Of a stretch of DNA of 64,000 bases, positions 46,296 through 57,639 are shown piece after piece (the stretch's first letter is position 1; every line of letters starts with the position of its first letter). Made by a program: the position numbers and the translations under genes. Origin of the DNA: Arachnopeziza araneosa (lineage: Eukaryota > Ascomycota > Leotiomycetes > Helotiales > Arachnopezizaceae). The stretch lies in contig QYAI01000144.1 in assembly GCA_003988855.1 (NCBI GenBank), positions 1 to 64,000 of the forward strand, read 5' to 3'. Under the pieces are notes generated by a model. It was not told the origin of the DNA, did not search any database, and saw nothing but the letters and a program-made list of their open reading frames with translations.

Positions 46296-47141
46296 CTACA
46301 CACAATATGCTTTCTCAATTTCAGTATCCAGACACCCCCTCCCCTTCACAAATCTCAACTCAGGAACCCTCCACCCCACTGCTTCCCTTTTAAGCCTCCT
46401 GTCCAACACCCAGAGATCGCCTTTGACCTCCCTCTCCACCATATCGAGATACATCTTATTTTCGCAGCCGCCCATGAGCACCTGATCTAGCCAGCCCTTC
46501 TTTTCCTTTCTCGCATCATCGGTGCCATGACTCTCTCCTCTCCTTCCTCGCTCACTCTCACTGAGATAGCAGATGCACACGCGGGTCAACGACGAGAAGT
46601 ATCTCAGGTCGTCGAGTTCGCCAAAGATGCGGATCTGGCGCCAGGACACGTAGGGGATGGCTAGGTATTTCACATCTTTCACCTTCTCGGCCAATCCCAT
46701 TCTCAACCCCTTCAAGCCTGACACGCGATTCTCCATCCTCTCGGCAGGTGGATCAGCCAGGTAGAGCATGTCTTCTCTGGGATTGAAATAAACGCCCTTT
46801 CGTTCTTTTCCTCGTTCTCCCCGGGGAGTAGAGGTGAGCAGTCGCCGTCTGTAGAGGAAGATAGAGCGGCTCTCTCTACATACCTGCAAGAGAATATCTT
46901 CATTTCCAGAGATTGACAGTTCGGGAGAGTGGGATTGAGGGTACATAGGGTAGAGAGACGCTTCATCAGCTTTTGGGACGGATGGTGAAACAATGTCGAT
47001 TACGGAGGGTGGAGGATCCAGGAGAGACCATATACGGGTGCGAATCTCAGGAGGGAGGGAAGTGAATCTAAATATTGTTTCCGAAGGAGGAGAGCGGATC
47101 GTTGCAGATTTGTTAGGTGGTGATGCTGACATGCTGGGCAT
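46296..47141 (-). CDS. 2EXR-domain protein
   Basis: Single exon; ATG at 47141 (MPSMSASPPNK), 281 aa. The 2EXR domain is recognisable: FRFTSLPPEIRTRIWSLL at about 26-43, VCRESRSIFLYRRR, and YFNPREDMLYLADPP near residue 120. These F-box-like fungal proteins are very numerous in moulds and have no assigned function. The C-terminal part is Arg/Glu-rich with no known domain. Confidence 0.8.
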   Translation of the reverse strand: MPSMSASPPNKSATIRSPPSETIFRFTSLPPEIRTRIWSLLDPPPSVIDIVSPSVPKADEASLYPMYPQSHSPELSISGNEDILLQVCRESRSIFLYRRRLLTSTPRGERGKERKGVYFNPREDMLYLADPPAERMENRVSGLKGLRMGLAEKVKDVKYLAIPYVSWRQIRIFGELDDLRYFSSLTRVCICYLSESERGRRGESHGTDDARKEKKGWLDQVLMGGCENKMYLDMVEREVKGDLWVLDRRLKREAVGWRVPELRFVKGRGCLDTEIEKAYCV

Positions 47142-48029
47142 GAGAAGGTGGAGGAGTCTGAGATGGGTTGAATCCCGAGGTTGGATCGAAAGTGGCTGGT
47201 TCAAGGGATCCAATTGTGGCTTTCAAATCCCTCAATGCAAAGTGCCGATTTGGAAACCTGGAACCAACGCTCAATCAACTCCTTTCAATGATCCCGTCCG
47301 AACTCGTTTCCGTACACTTCCTCCTCCTTTCACCTCCAGCCTTTCTTCCTTTCCAGGCCACTTAAGCTCAACCCCAACTCCAAATCAAATTCAGCCAGCC
47401 AAGTGACCCCGCAATCCACAGGCAAATTCCAACCCAACCAAGTCCGTCCTCGACAAGCCAAGCCCTAACACGTCAAACCAACTCGGATCACCTCGACAGA
47501 AGAGCGACTCGACCACGGAAAAAGGGCGAAGAGAGAGAGAGAGAGAGAGAGAGAAGAGAGAAGAAGAGAAGAAGAGAAGAGAGGACAAGACAGAATAAGA
47601 AGGATTATTGACAGACTGTAGGGGAAGCGAGATGAGAAAGCTGGGATGGAAAGAAAGTGGCCTGATTTGAACGTCTCGGCTAAAGCGTCACCCAAAGGTG
47701 CGGCAAGCCCTCTGCAAGCCACTCACGTGATCATCCTCTTGACCTCTCCCTATTGATGTGGTCACTACATGTAGATATGGAGAGGTGTCGCTGAATCTTT
47801 ATGATGCTTTTGAACTGTGAAAGAGTACTTAAGACTTCGTGTATGTTTGCTAGCATGAAGTAAGCTTCTTCATTTCTCTACAAGCGAGCGAACGCTGATA
47901 ATGATACCCTCATTCCTGAACCACCAAAGAAACAATATTGGGTTGGCCGCTTCGAAATGAGCCTACTTCAACTACGCCATTCTTCTCATCCATCTTTATA
48001 AGTCGTTATTCTAATGATCCAGAACAACA
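47142..48029. other. Intergenic region with GA microsatellite
   Basis: Contains the GA tract at 47529-47582 and a TCACGTGA palindrome near 47724. No gene supported. Confidence 0.6.
47529..47582. repeat. GA-rich microsatellite
   Basis: About 13 uninterrupted GA units from 47530, followed by AGAAGAGA-type repeats. Length is likely variable between strains. Confidence 0.9.
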
Positions 48030-50024
48030 TCATGGACTGTGATGGTCGACTTCTCCTTCCTCTGCCACACCGGTCTCTGCATCCTGCTTAGTCAATCTTC
48101 TGCTTCCAAAGTTTGGGATGGTACACACAGCAGCAGGCTTGTAGCTATTGGTCCTAATAGCCCTACCCCTTGTTCCATGCCTCCGGGACTTTCCTTTTCC
48201 AAAGTCAAAACTCTGGGCCGTTGCAACTGATTCTTCATCCATCGCTTGCAAGAAGTCTGGTTCTGGGCCGCTGCTGTCAGATTCTTCATTATGTCTTTCA
48301 AAGTGAACTTTCTTCTCTCGAACTCGTCTTTTCTCAGGAACAAAAAGATTGTCATCACTGATTTTTCGCTTTAATGTCTGTCTCGGCGTTGGAGATCGTC
48401 CTCTCCTTTCTTCGATCGGCGGTGAGTCCTCAGAAGTCACGCTTGAGATTAGAGTCGTATAGCTGGTCATTGAATCGATAGAGCTTTTTTCTGCGCCTTG
48501 GCCTCCACGCATTCGAATATTCTTCATCATTGGAGTCAGGCAGCTCGTATCTAAGCGTTCGTTCTTCTGAGTACCGTCAGCACTCGCTTCTTGAGTTACA
48601 GGATGTCTCGCTGAGAAACAAGCATCCTTGATAGCGACCTCATGGCTCACGCCTGAAAGAGTTCTGCTACGGTATGTATGAAACGCGGTCTTCAATTGCA
48701 TTAGCCACTGCTTTCTCTGCTGGCCAACATTTTCTTCGTCATATCTATCTTTTCCATCGGCGTAAAAGTGGCTGAACACGAGTTTCAAAGTATCCAGCGG
48801 TAAATCAAAATAGTCGGGGAGAACGTTCCAGTAGAAATCTCGAACAGAGTTATCAGTGATAGACATATCGATGATATTCTCAAAATGAATGTTTTTCTTG
48901 ACAAAAGCGCCTTCCATCAACTTGTCATAAAGTTGGGCGCAGCTCCACTTCTGCTCGACAAACTCACCCGCAGTATCCGAGAAGACAAAGCGACTCTGAA
49001 TAGATGTCCAGGAAATTTCATCAGGTTGATAATCAGATGGATCCTGGGACGATCGGTTATCCTTATACTGGGTTTGTGCACTGGAGAGTTTCGGGACACG
49101 AGGATCTGGATATTCTTCGGAGCTGTCGTTTTCTTGCCCCGGAGACTCTATCTGTAGTATTTCTGATTTTACGTCACAGCCTCGTTCTTCAGAAGTCAAA
49201 GGTTTGTCCAGACAATCTCGTTGGCTTGGAGCAGGCCAGGAGTAATCCGTTGGCGGAGTTGAAGTGGAGTTTCCTGTTGAACTCACAGAGCTGTTCTCCT
49301 GTTCTCCATCGATGAGTCGCCGCGAGGGTGCCAAATCATAAGTAAGACCACCAAAATAAATTGTAGAACCGGTATCGTATATTGAAGTCGGGTCGTACAC
49401 TGGAGAAAATGAACCACGCTCGGGAGTAGCCGAAGTGTGCTTCGGAGAAAGTGGTTCCATGTCCATATCTTCTATGTGCTCCAGGCTAGATGAGTCCGCA
49501 GATGATTGGTTCAGAAATAAATGCTGATGGTTCTTTGGGCATGAGCATTCATCATCTTTGAATCGACGAAAGCATGAGCATCGTCTCTGGGGTTGGACCG
49601 GTTTCGGCTTTGGAGAACATTCGGACTCGAAGTTTCGGGTATTCCGGCGAAGAGACTCAATGCGTGGAGATGGATTCTTTAAGTTTCTGTCTTGTGAAGT
49701 AAATATAGGTTTGGGAGGTTTAGGCTGCTCAGCCAGACGTTTCGTGATAGGAAGTGGCGTAGGCTTGGTTAAGATTGTATGAGTGGCGCCTCCGCCTTGC
49801 TGCGGTCTCCAATTGACTTTTATTTCCCTTTGCGACGGCCGTGAGATACTCTTAGCATTTGCTAGTGACATCTTGGACACATTCTTTGACAATTGTGCAG
49901 GGTGCTCTCGAGGACGACTTCGGTTTGGAAGTTCACTGGCTATTGTGCGACCAGCTCTCCAAGGGAGCGCATCTAGGCAGGGTTTTGCTGCTGCGGATTT
50001 AATATTATTTAAGGGCTCGGTCAT
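48030..50024 (-). CDS. Conserved-type disordered fungal protein
   Basis: Single exon; ATG at 50024 (MTEPLNNIK), 664 aa. The first 300 residues are rich in Pro, Ser and Lys and look disordered, with a Cys-rich patch CSCFRRFKDDECSC near 155. The central part, about 315-440, is the only globular-looking block: WTSIQSRFVFSDTAGEFVEQ, KNIHFENIIDMSI, RDFYWNVLPDYFDLP, FSHFYADGKDRYD, QRKQWLMQLKTAFHTYRSRT. Basic, nuclear-localisation-like runs (LKRKIS, PEKRRVREKK) follow. It looks like a nuclear scaffold or regulator; no named family recognised. Confidence 0.7.
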   Translation of the reverse strand: MTEPLNNIKSAAAKPCLDALPWRAGRTIASELPNRSRPREHPAQLSKNVSKMSLANAKSISRPSQREIKVNWRPQQGGGATHTILTKPTPLPITKRLAEQPKPPKPIFTSQDRNLKNPSPRIESLRRNTRNFESECSPKPKPVQPQRRCSCFRRFKDDECSCPKNHQHLFLNQSSADSSSLEHIEDMDMEPLSPKHTSATPERGSFSPVYDPTSIYDTGSTIYFGGLTYDLAPSRRLIDGEQENSSVSSTGNSTSTPPTDYSWPAPSQRDCLDKPLTSEERGCDVKSEILQIESPGQENDSSEEYPDPRVPKLSSAQTQYKDNRSSQDPSDYQPDEISWTSIQSRFVFSDTAGEFVEQKWSCAQLYDKLMEGAFVKKNIHFENIIDMSITDNSVRDFYWNVLPDYFDLPLDTLKLVFSHFYADGKDRYDEENVGQQRKQWLMQLKTAFHTYRSRTLSGVSHEVAIKDACFSARHPVTQEASADGTQKNERLDTSCLTPMMKNIRMRGGQGAEKSSIDSMTSYTTLISSVTSEDSPPIEERRGRSPTPRQTLKRKISDDNLFVPEKRRVREKKVHFERHNEESDSSGPEPDFLQAMDEESVATAQSFDFGKGKSRRHGTRGRAIRTNSYKPAAVCTIPNFGSRRLTKQDAETGVAEEGEVDHHSP

Positions 50025-50452
50025 GATGGAGCAAGATACAAGACGACTCAAAGTTGTTCAAGTTTGCTGAAGCAATTCGATATGGTAATAAAAGTAGCAG
50101 TTGGTGATGTTCTGATACAACACAATTAGCTTGACCCTGTGAGGTAGATAATTGACGGGGATTTACCAAAAGTAATAATCGGATGTAATTTTGATGTTGC
50201 TGGAAAGGGAGAATCTGTGTTGAGTGTTGAGTGTTGGGTGGGAGAACGGCCTGTCAGGTTATCGTGGGCAAACCACATTTAAGGAGAAGGTGCGACCAGA
50301 AGATAGAGAAAATCTTTCTGGGCGAAACGAAAAAGCTAAGAAATCATTCTCGTGACAGAATGGGAAGTTCGATAGCAGCGGTGCTTGAACGGCACAAAAG
50401 TATTTTGTAGTTGTGGAGCATAAGCATTTGGATTTTAAACAAGCCTTATAAA
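50025..50452. other. Intergenic region
   Basis: 5' flank of the preceding gene and 3' flank of HIS4. Nothing recognised. Confidence 0.6.
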
Positions 50453-53169
50453 TCATATATTCTTTTCGTCCATATACTTGATCCTAATTTCCACTGCTCT
50501 TCTGTGCGCGTCTAGCTCTTCCACCTTGGCAAGTTGCATCACCGCGCTGCCTACATTTCTTAGTCCCTGCGCCGTAAGATTTGAGGAGGTAATGTGCTTG
50601 GTGAAAGAACCGAGGTTGACGCCCGAGTATTGTTTCGCGTATCCGTACGTTGCTGTTCTTGTTAGATATAATCTCTAGCCCACAGTTGTCTGTCAAACTT
50701 ACGCAAGCTGTGATTTACCCCGGCCGAGTAATCGCCCACACTTTCTGGTGTCCATTCACCAATAAACACACTTCCTGCATTTTGGACAAGATCGACAACT
50801 TTCTCGGCATCTTTAAGCTGCAGAATTAAATGCTCGGGCGCATACTCGTTACTCAACTTCATGGCTTCCTCAATATCTTTCACCACCAGCGTGACACTGT
50901 GCTCAATAGCTCCACGGACAATATCTACTCTGGGCAGCGCGATCGCTTGAGTATGAAGCTCGTCCTCAATAGCTGTGAGTTCTTTCTCAGAGAGATCAAT
51001 AGCAATCAAAATGACCTGGCTGTCGACTCCGTGTTCGGCTTGGGAGAGGAGGTCAGATGCCACGAATGCGGGATTAGCGTACTTGTCTGCAACAACCAGA
51101 ACCTCGGATGGACCAGCCGGCATATCAATACCAACCCCAGCGTTTGCATCGTTGCTCACATACATCTTCGCTGCGGTCACGAATTGGTTTCCAGGGCCTA
51201 AGATCTTGTCAACTTTACTGACACTTTCGGTGCCATACGCCATTGCCGCAACTGCTTGAGCTCCACCCGCGAGGACAATTGACTCGGCACCGACCTTGTG
51301 GGCAACGTATACGATTTCAGGAGTAATGGACCCGTCAGCGCGAGGTGGCGATGCAAGAACAATAGTCTTGCACCCAGCGACCATAGCTGGAACTCCAAGC
51401 ATAAGGGCAGTGGATGGAAGCACGGCAGTTCCACCTGGAACATAAAGCCCCACTCTTTCGATTGGACGAGCAAAGCGAGAGCAGATTACTCCTGGCATCG
51501 TTTCGACTGCCAATGGTTTGGTTTCTTGCTGAGCGGCATGAAATTTCCGAATATTCTCGTAAGAAACATCTATCGCTTTAATTGTTTCCGGTGATAGACT
51601 CATTAAAGATTGTGGGAAGGGTGCCTTGATGACGGGTGAGGTCAAGGATGTGGCCTTCTCGAACTTGTGAGTATACGAGAGGAGAGCTTTGTCACCACCC
51701 TCACGAACAGCCTTGATTATGGGATTGACAATGCCCATAATCATCTCGGTGGAGCGTTGTGATGGCCGTTGCAACGCCGCTTTGAGGTCCTCAGATGAGG
51801 TTGATGATGCATTGTAGCGCTTCATGGTGATACGGCTCTCTTTCAAGCCCGCTGAGTCTGTTGGCGCCAGGGTTACTAGGGCAGCTTCTTTGACTTTTTC
51901 TGGCTCAGCAGACTTAGCACCATTTTGGATACCTTCCTTGGCAGCCCATTTCCCTTTGGCATTACCCGGCCGCCTCTTCACTTTGACGCTCTTGGCATCC
52001 AGATTTTTCTCGATATCTGCCAGACTGACTCCAGCACTGACGGCTTTAGTCAAGGCAAAATATATCAAGTCAGCTGCTTCAAAAGAAACTTCATCTTTGG
52101 TTTTGGCGTTACATAATTCTTCAGCCTCTTCCATTATCTTGGCCCTTAATAATTTCTCGTCTGAGAATAAGCGAGCTGTATATGATCCTACCGGCGCTGA
52201 AGTTTTCCTTGACACCAATGTCTTTTCAAGCTTTGAGAGACCACGAAGCTCTCCAAAGCATGTTGATTGAGGGAGATGGCAAAAACCTCAAGGTAGTTAG
52301 CGATCTATCCTACTCGTAGATACGTTGTACTCACCACGACCCTGCTGGCGGACAACAAACTTCAGACAATCTTGATCACAATCTAGAGATATCTTCACAA
52401 GCTCTTGAGTATCACCAGAGGTCGCACCTTTGTACCACAGACCTCTCTTTCTACTTTGGTATACACCAGTTCCAGTCTTCAGTGACTCTGCAACACTCTC
52501 CTGGCTACTGTATACCAACCCTAGGGAAATTCCTCTTTCATCCGTAACGACTGTCGGAATTAATTTGTCTTCTCTGTCTGAGTTCCACGACGCTCCAATA
52601 TATTGTGGTATCGAGACCTTCCCTTCTGATTTCTCAATGGTGAGTTTTGTAGCTGGTATGATTGGAATTGCTGAGTACTCTTTCGCAAGCGCAACATCGT
52701 GTTCATGACTTGAAGCGAAAGATGTGATGTAAATTGGAGATATCTTCTTTGAGGTGGCTTCGTCCCAGGCAGATTTGGTTTCTGATACATCTTTCCCAAA
52801 AACAAATATTCCATTGGGGTATGAATTGCTAGACAGAGCGTCTCCACTGAGGATGACTGGTATGACTCGATCCTCATGGTCTTTCAATGCTTCCAACTGC
52901 GTCGACTTCGCAAAGACTTTGCGTGCCCCAGCATCTAGTATTGTCATGATATCCTCTGTAGAAGTGACTGCGGTAACATCAATGTATGCTTCAATTGATA
53001 CATGGCGTTGTAAGAATTGAAGTAGGGTTTCGAGGTTCTCATTGTTGGCATCAAAATGGACAACGCCTAGATAAGAAAGTTGCTTCCTGGTGATTCCTTC
53101 TGCAGATTCTGATGTTCCCTGTTCAAGTTGGACACTTGGAAGAAAAGGGAGTGGTAAGGTCGTATCCAT
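50453..53169 (-). CDS. HIS4: Trifunctional histidine biosynthesis protein
   Basis: Three exons, 53169-52335, 52286-50703 and 50652-50453, 872 aa, with introns of 48 and 50 bp. Start MDTTLPLPFLPSV. The N-terminal third ends in the phosphoribosyl-AMP cyclohydrolase motif GFCHLPQSTCFGE, which exists only after splicing intron 1. The phosphoribosyl-ATP pyrophosphatase block follows (KIMEEAEELC, FEAADLIYFAL). The last 450 residues are histidinol dehydrogenase: VGLYVPGGTAVLPST, GPGNQFVTAAK, DMPAGPSEVLVVADK, LLSQAEHGVDSQ (zinc ligands Gln and His), NEYAPEHL and, after intron 2, TYGYAKQYSGVNLGSFTKHI. It performs steps 2, 3 and the last two oxidations of histidine synthesis in the cytosol. Divergent from TAF9; a Gcn4/CPC1-type half-site lies in the shared promoter. 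Confidence 0.95.
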
Positions 53170-53753
53170 CGCGCTTGTATTGTGAGAATAAAATTTGGCC
53201 AAGTTGATTCCAGATTTCCACCTCGATTCAGACCATTTAGTGGACTAATTGGTTGGAGCTATCAATGGCTTGAGGACAGTCAATCAAGATGGCCCTAATT
53301 CCAGAGAGATGCTGAGATTCGTGTGTCCAAATGAAAAGGAAGAGAGGAGAAAAAACTGCTCGCGGAGTCAGAGTCGGGATTTTGTAGGTGTTCCGAAAGC
53401 GGCATTGGAGGGGTTATTTTTGCGGGTGGGACTTTCTTGGTGGCTTGAAGCGGCCGCTTGGCCGAAGTTCTGCCTCAAACTTCATCGAGCAGCGACCTCC
53501 ATCACCAACCACAACTTTTGCGCCGGAGCTCACGTCAACCACAACAGTTAAATTCATTCGTTTTAGAACGCGCTTTAATGTTACAAATCGATTCGAGCAT
53601 TTAAAGGCTGCGGTCCGAACCTCGAGAAGAGATCGTTCAGCAGAGCTACTTCGAACGGACTCACTTCAAAGATCGAATCAACCTCAAATACAGCTTGCAA
53701 CAAGTAGATCGAATCGAAGGAGGCAATCAATCAAAGTCTCTATAAATCAAACA
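53170..53753. promoter_or_regulatory. Divergent HIS4-TAF9 promoter region
   Basis: 584 bp between the two start codons. An open frame runs through the last 366 bp into TAF9 but is Arg/Ser-rich, and the TAF9 ATG at 53754 has a good context (CAAACAATGG), so this is read as 5' untranslated sequence. Confidence 0.6.
53365..53370 (-). promoter_or_regulatory. Gcn4/CPC1-type TGACTC element
   Basis: On the minus strand reads TGACTC, the core bound by Gcn4/CPC1 at amino-acid biosynthesis genes, about 197 bp upstream of the HIS4 ATG. Position and neighbour fit general amino-acid control; a 6-bp match alone is weak. Confidence 0.4.
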
Positions 53754-54512
53754 ATGGCAGACACAAACGGAGACGTGCCACAGACCAATGGTGGTACCCA
53801 TCACTCCGCCTCACCACCTTCGCAACCAGCGCCAACGCCCTCCGCCCCTGCTCAAGCAACTAATACAAACCCCGCCGTTCCTCTCACCTCCCTCCAAGAC
53901 AGTGGCCAAAGCAAAAGACCACGCGATGCGCGATTGATTCATCTCATTCTCTCCAGTCTTGGCTGCACCGCCTACCAAGAGCGCGTTCCCCTCCAACTTC
54001 TCGATTTCGCCTACCGACATTCCTCCTCCATCCTCTCCGATGCATTACATCTTTCTTCAGACGCATATCTCTCCCAGCAAAACCGTGCTCGAGACGTGCC
54101 TCCAGGTGGTGGTTTGAGTGGGGCTGATGGACAGGTCAGCGTGAATGCGGTCCAGTTGGCCATTCAAAGTCGATTGCAATATCAGTTTGGTGGCGGAGAC
54201 GGTAGAGTGGGATTAAGCAAGGAGGCGATGCTGGACTTAGCGGCGACTAGGAACAAAGTTGCACTACCAAGGGTACTGCAAAATGAGTGGGGAGTCAGGC
54301 TACCAAGTGAGAGGTTTGTTTTGACGGGCGTGCCGTGGGGATTGAAGGGAGAGTGGAAGGAGGATGGGGATCATATTATGGGTGGCTTAGATGGTATGGA
54401 AGGTATAGAAATGCATCAACAGGAAGATGTGGGAGGAGAAGATGTGGAAGGTGGAACAATGGCGGATATATTTGGAGAAGACGCCGATCAAGATATGGAA
54501 ATGGAAGAATAA
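53754..54512 (+). CDS. TAF9: TFIID/SAGA subunit TAF9
   Basis: Single exon, 252 aa. After a Pro/Ser/Thr-rich N-terminus the histone fold starts with RPRDARLIHLILSSLGCTAY, then PLQLLDFAYRHSSSILSDAL. The domain continues to VSVNAVQLAIQSRLQYQF, then LPRV and the family's RYCLT-like element, here RFVLTG. The C-terminus is Asp/Glu/Gly-rich. TAF9 pairs with TAF6 in TFIID and SAGA in the nucleus. A longer frame upstream (from 53388) is not used, see the promoter entry. Confidence 0.92.
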   Translation: MADTNGDVPQTNGGTHHSASPPSQPAPTPSAPAQATNTNPAVPLTSLQDSGQSKRPRDARLIHLILSSLGCTAYQERVPLQLLDFAYRHSSSILSDALHLSSDAYLSQQNRARDVPPGGGLSGADGQVSVNAVQLAIQSRLQYQFGGGDGRVGLSKEAMLDLAATRNKVALPRVLQNEWGVRLPSERFVLTGVPWGLKGEWKEDGDHIMGGLDGMEGIEMHQQEDVGGEDVEGGTMADIFGEDADQDMEMEE

Positions 54513-56008
54513 GAATTTGTAGGATTACATGGCATAAGCGGCGTTGAGGAGTTTGAGGTTTGGGGCGTAGAATACTTTGAGGACCTTGGGAATGCAGAAT
54601 TATCTAAAATTGGTTACCCAGAATGAGCGATATTCCTTGTGGGCTGGAGTCTTTGTAATCTGAGAGAATGAGATTTCCCTGAGCATCTGAAGTGTGAGCT
54701 CTCGAATCCATGCTACTCAGAAATACTAAATAGTACCATATTTATTGTGTGAATTCAGCTGCAACGATTTGAATGTTACCATACACTTACTTTTCCTTTA
54801 CACTCCGAATTGCTTCCGCAAAGCAGTAAAGTGTCGATGTGGAAAGCTCGATCACCAGTAGCTAACATAATTGATAAAACATCTAGGTTCTTCTCTTAAG
54901 CACCTCTTTCTAACTCAACACAATTTAGAAGCCTTTAAATAGGCAGACACGGCATAGAAGTGGAGCGCTTGTTGTCTTTCTCCCGTGCGTGAGCCGTTCC
55001 CAGCGGCATATTCCCAGGGACTTCCGGTCAAACATCGAAAATCACCAAGCAAATATTCTTCTGTCAAAACTCGAAAAATATCTAAAGAATTACCCTTCTT
55101 AGCAACTGGGCTCTGTGACGCAGTGACCAAGTCCTGGTATCAAGCACACGAGGCCGCATTTTGGAGTTTGATGCTTACGTCTCTCTATATCGCATTTTCG
55201 CCCAAGGAGAGAATGACCCCATGTCCCGTGTCATTAGAAACGGTAAGCCTCGAGCTCTAGACTCGGAGTTCTACGAGAAGTAGCGACCCCGACCTCGCAG
55301 CGATCTAGTCTAGAATGAAAAGGTTACATCGTCCAAAGCAGTCTTGGAGATGCAGAGATCCATCTCATCCACGTCAATTGAGCCAACTGTCATTGCGGAA
55401 CACTATACATCAATAGCTGCCTTCCATATCCGTAAGTAGCTTTTCAAGGAGCTCACTTGTATCACTATCACATCTGACAAGAACGCCCTGGAGTATTCGC
55501 CTCGGGGCTTCCTACCACTTTGGGGACAAGTGCGGGGGTTTCGGGCGTTTTGAGGCTTCTATCGCTCATCCCTTTAGGATAAGCAGCATTTGGCTAGTCC
55601 CAGTGTGTACGCGGGCCAAAAGATGACTTTTGGGCCGCACTATCGATTTCACGCCCGAGAAGCTCACCAATCCCACCCACACCAGTAAAAGTACCAGTGT
55701 CCGCCGAAGGGACAGTATCCGGATTTATCTTATCTGATGCTGAAGACACTTGCAGTCTATCCTCCTCATGGTTCAGGATTTGTGTTTACGGATCGGATCA
55801 GAAGTAATAGGATGGTGGCTCAGCCTAAGCAGACGAGAGAATGATATATCGAATTCATTCATAATTCTAAATTGTGCTAAATACATACTCTAAACACGCT
55901 AGAGCTAGACAGCTATCCATCTAACCGTATATACTATTCAAGATAGTGTACTGTAACATGTCTATAAAACCACAACCCAGCGCTCTCTTAGCCTCAATCT
56001 TCCTTTCC
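54513..56008. other. Intergenic region, about 1.5 kb
   Basis: A minus-strand frame at 55130-54915 (YLLGDFRCLTGSPWEYAAG) follows a plausible 46-bp intron, but the upstream exon has stops in the needed frame, so it is at best a remnant. Nothing else. Confidence 0.45.
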
Positions 56009-57639
56009 TCAATGCACTATCTCCTCAACCACCGTTGTCTCCACCACCGCCCCGGCTGAATCCCAGAACTGGATTTTCTCAGCCTTATCCTCGTGGCCCA
56101 AAAAACTTGGCGCAGCACTCAACGACATGGCTCTCCACTTCATCAAAAACGGACAATCAGCTGGCGTCATCCTGGCCATCTCCTCGGGGGTAATGTCTTC
56201 ATGATTCGCAGCTCGTGAGAGCGGTCTCGAGGCATGCACTTCAACAGTGGGTTCATGAGTGATCACTGGCGGGGAGATGTGATTCTCTACAACATCTTCG
56301 TGGATGCCTCCCAGGTGTGCCATGGGGTCCTCTCCTGGTATGGGAGCGTATTTTCCCAGTCTCCCGACTTTGACTTTTGAAACTTCGCCGCCTGGGCCGA
56401 TGATTTGACGAAACAGTTCTAGAGGGTCGAAGAAGGTCTCTAGGGATGTGATCTGGTAGTTTTCATTCAGCTTGGCTATCGTATGGCCTTGAACACACAG
56501 AGTGCCCCCGTGAGCCTTGGCTGTAACTCTTTCGCCGTCTCTGGTCGAATGTTAGCTGTGACGCAGAAAGGGGAGGAAAACAGTACTGGTTGAAGCCAAT
56601 GTAATCGTTCTTCATTACTCCCCAATGCCTCCATCTGAACGAGACAACGGGTGGCCCGCTATAAACTTCAGTCACTTCGTAAGCAAACGTTGGCATCATC
56701 CGTTTGAACGTCTTGTGACTAGAATTGAAGTCTGAATGCTCGGGATCATAGTATTCGTTTGGTGAAATAAGTGCATTATATGTGCCTACTTTGAGCATAT
56801 ATTCTGCCGCTATTCAATAAGTCAGCCTCGTTTGCTAATCTAGTGTACAAATTGATAGTTTCAAGAAGCACTGGCGGGATGATGGAGAGATATCCCATTT
56901 CACCAGATCCAAGGAGTCAAATTTGAGCTTTCGAGAAGTCATAAACGAGTGTTGACCACAAGATATGATAGAGATATCTCGGAAATGAGATACGTCAGGG
57001 TTGTTCACTTGGTTTCGTTGATGATAACAGTGGTAGAAGGTGGTTTGGTGATCACATAAAATCGGAGATATAACCTGCCAATCATGTCGTCTTGAGAGCT
57101 CTGGCCTTCGATCTTTATCTGAACCACACCCAGCGGCGCATTTTCTCATCATCCGAGACAACCCACAGACTCGCCCGATCCAGACCAGCACATCCCTACT
57201 GAATCAAAAGGGAAAATTGTAAATACTTACTTTGAGGGGTGCCTCCGTTGACTGAGAAGGTATACTTGTCTTTGTCAATCGTCCTCCAGTCGCCAATATC
57301 TTTCTTGAAACTGGCTTCAACTTCCCAATTTTTGACGAGATTTTCGACCATGCTTGGGAGACTTCCAGGCTCGTGATTTTGGGTTTTTGCTAGTAATGTA
57401 TCAGCTCATCCAAGCACGCCTTGTGCATGTGGCAGATAGAACATACTCTGGTTGTAAACTTCTCGAGTTTTGGTATAATCAGGTGCTCTCCCGTATCGCC
57501 AACTCAGTACATCATCTTTCAGGACCGCATCCGAGTCCAACAAGAAATCCGGGAGCTTTTGCGATTTATTTGATGGTCTAATACCCATCATCGACTTCTT
57601 TTTGGCAATTTTGTTGGCGAGACCTGTCATTGCTTCCAT
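56009..57639 (-). CDS. SnoaL-like/pathogen-related protein
   Basis: Four exons, 57639-57447, 57389-57231, 56809-56587 and 56540-56009, 368 aa. Introns are 57, 421 and 46 bp; the middle one is far longer than any other in the window. The core matches the fungal and plant pathogen-related protein family with a SnoaL-like fold: WRYGRAPDYTKTREVYNQ, LPSMVENLVKNWEVEASFKK, WRTIDKDKYTFSVNGGTPQ, LKVGTYNALI, YEVTEVYSGPPVVSFRWRHW, ETFFDPLELFRQI. The SnoaL fold binds small hydrophobic molecules or catalyses cyclisations; function in fungi is unknown. A C-terminal extension of about 100 residues (after FDPLELFRQI) is Glu/His-rich and appears specific. Start supported by continuity with the conserved block. 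Confidence 0.85.

Noticed and set aside
53388..53753. Upstream extension of the TAF9 frame
   Set aside because: Arg/Ser-rich with no TAF similarity, poor start context, and the ATG at 53754 directly precedes the known N-terminal region.
54915..55260. Possible two-exon gene on the minus strand
   Set aside because: A 46-bp intron fits, but the upstream exon has stops in the frame that continues the downstream part.
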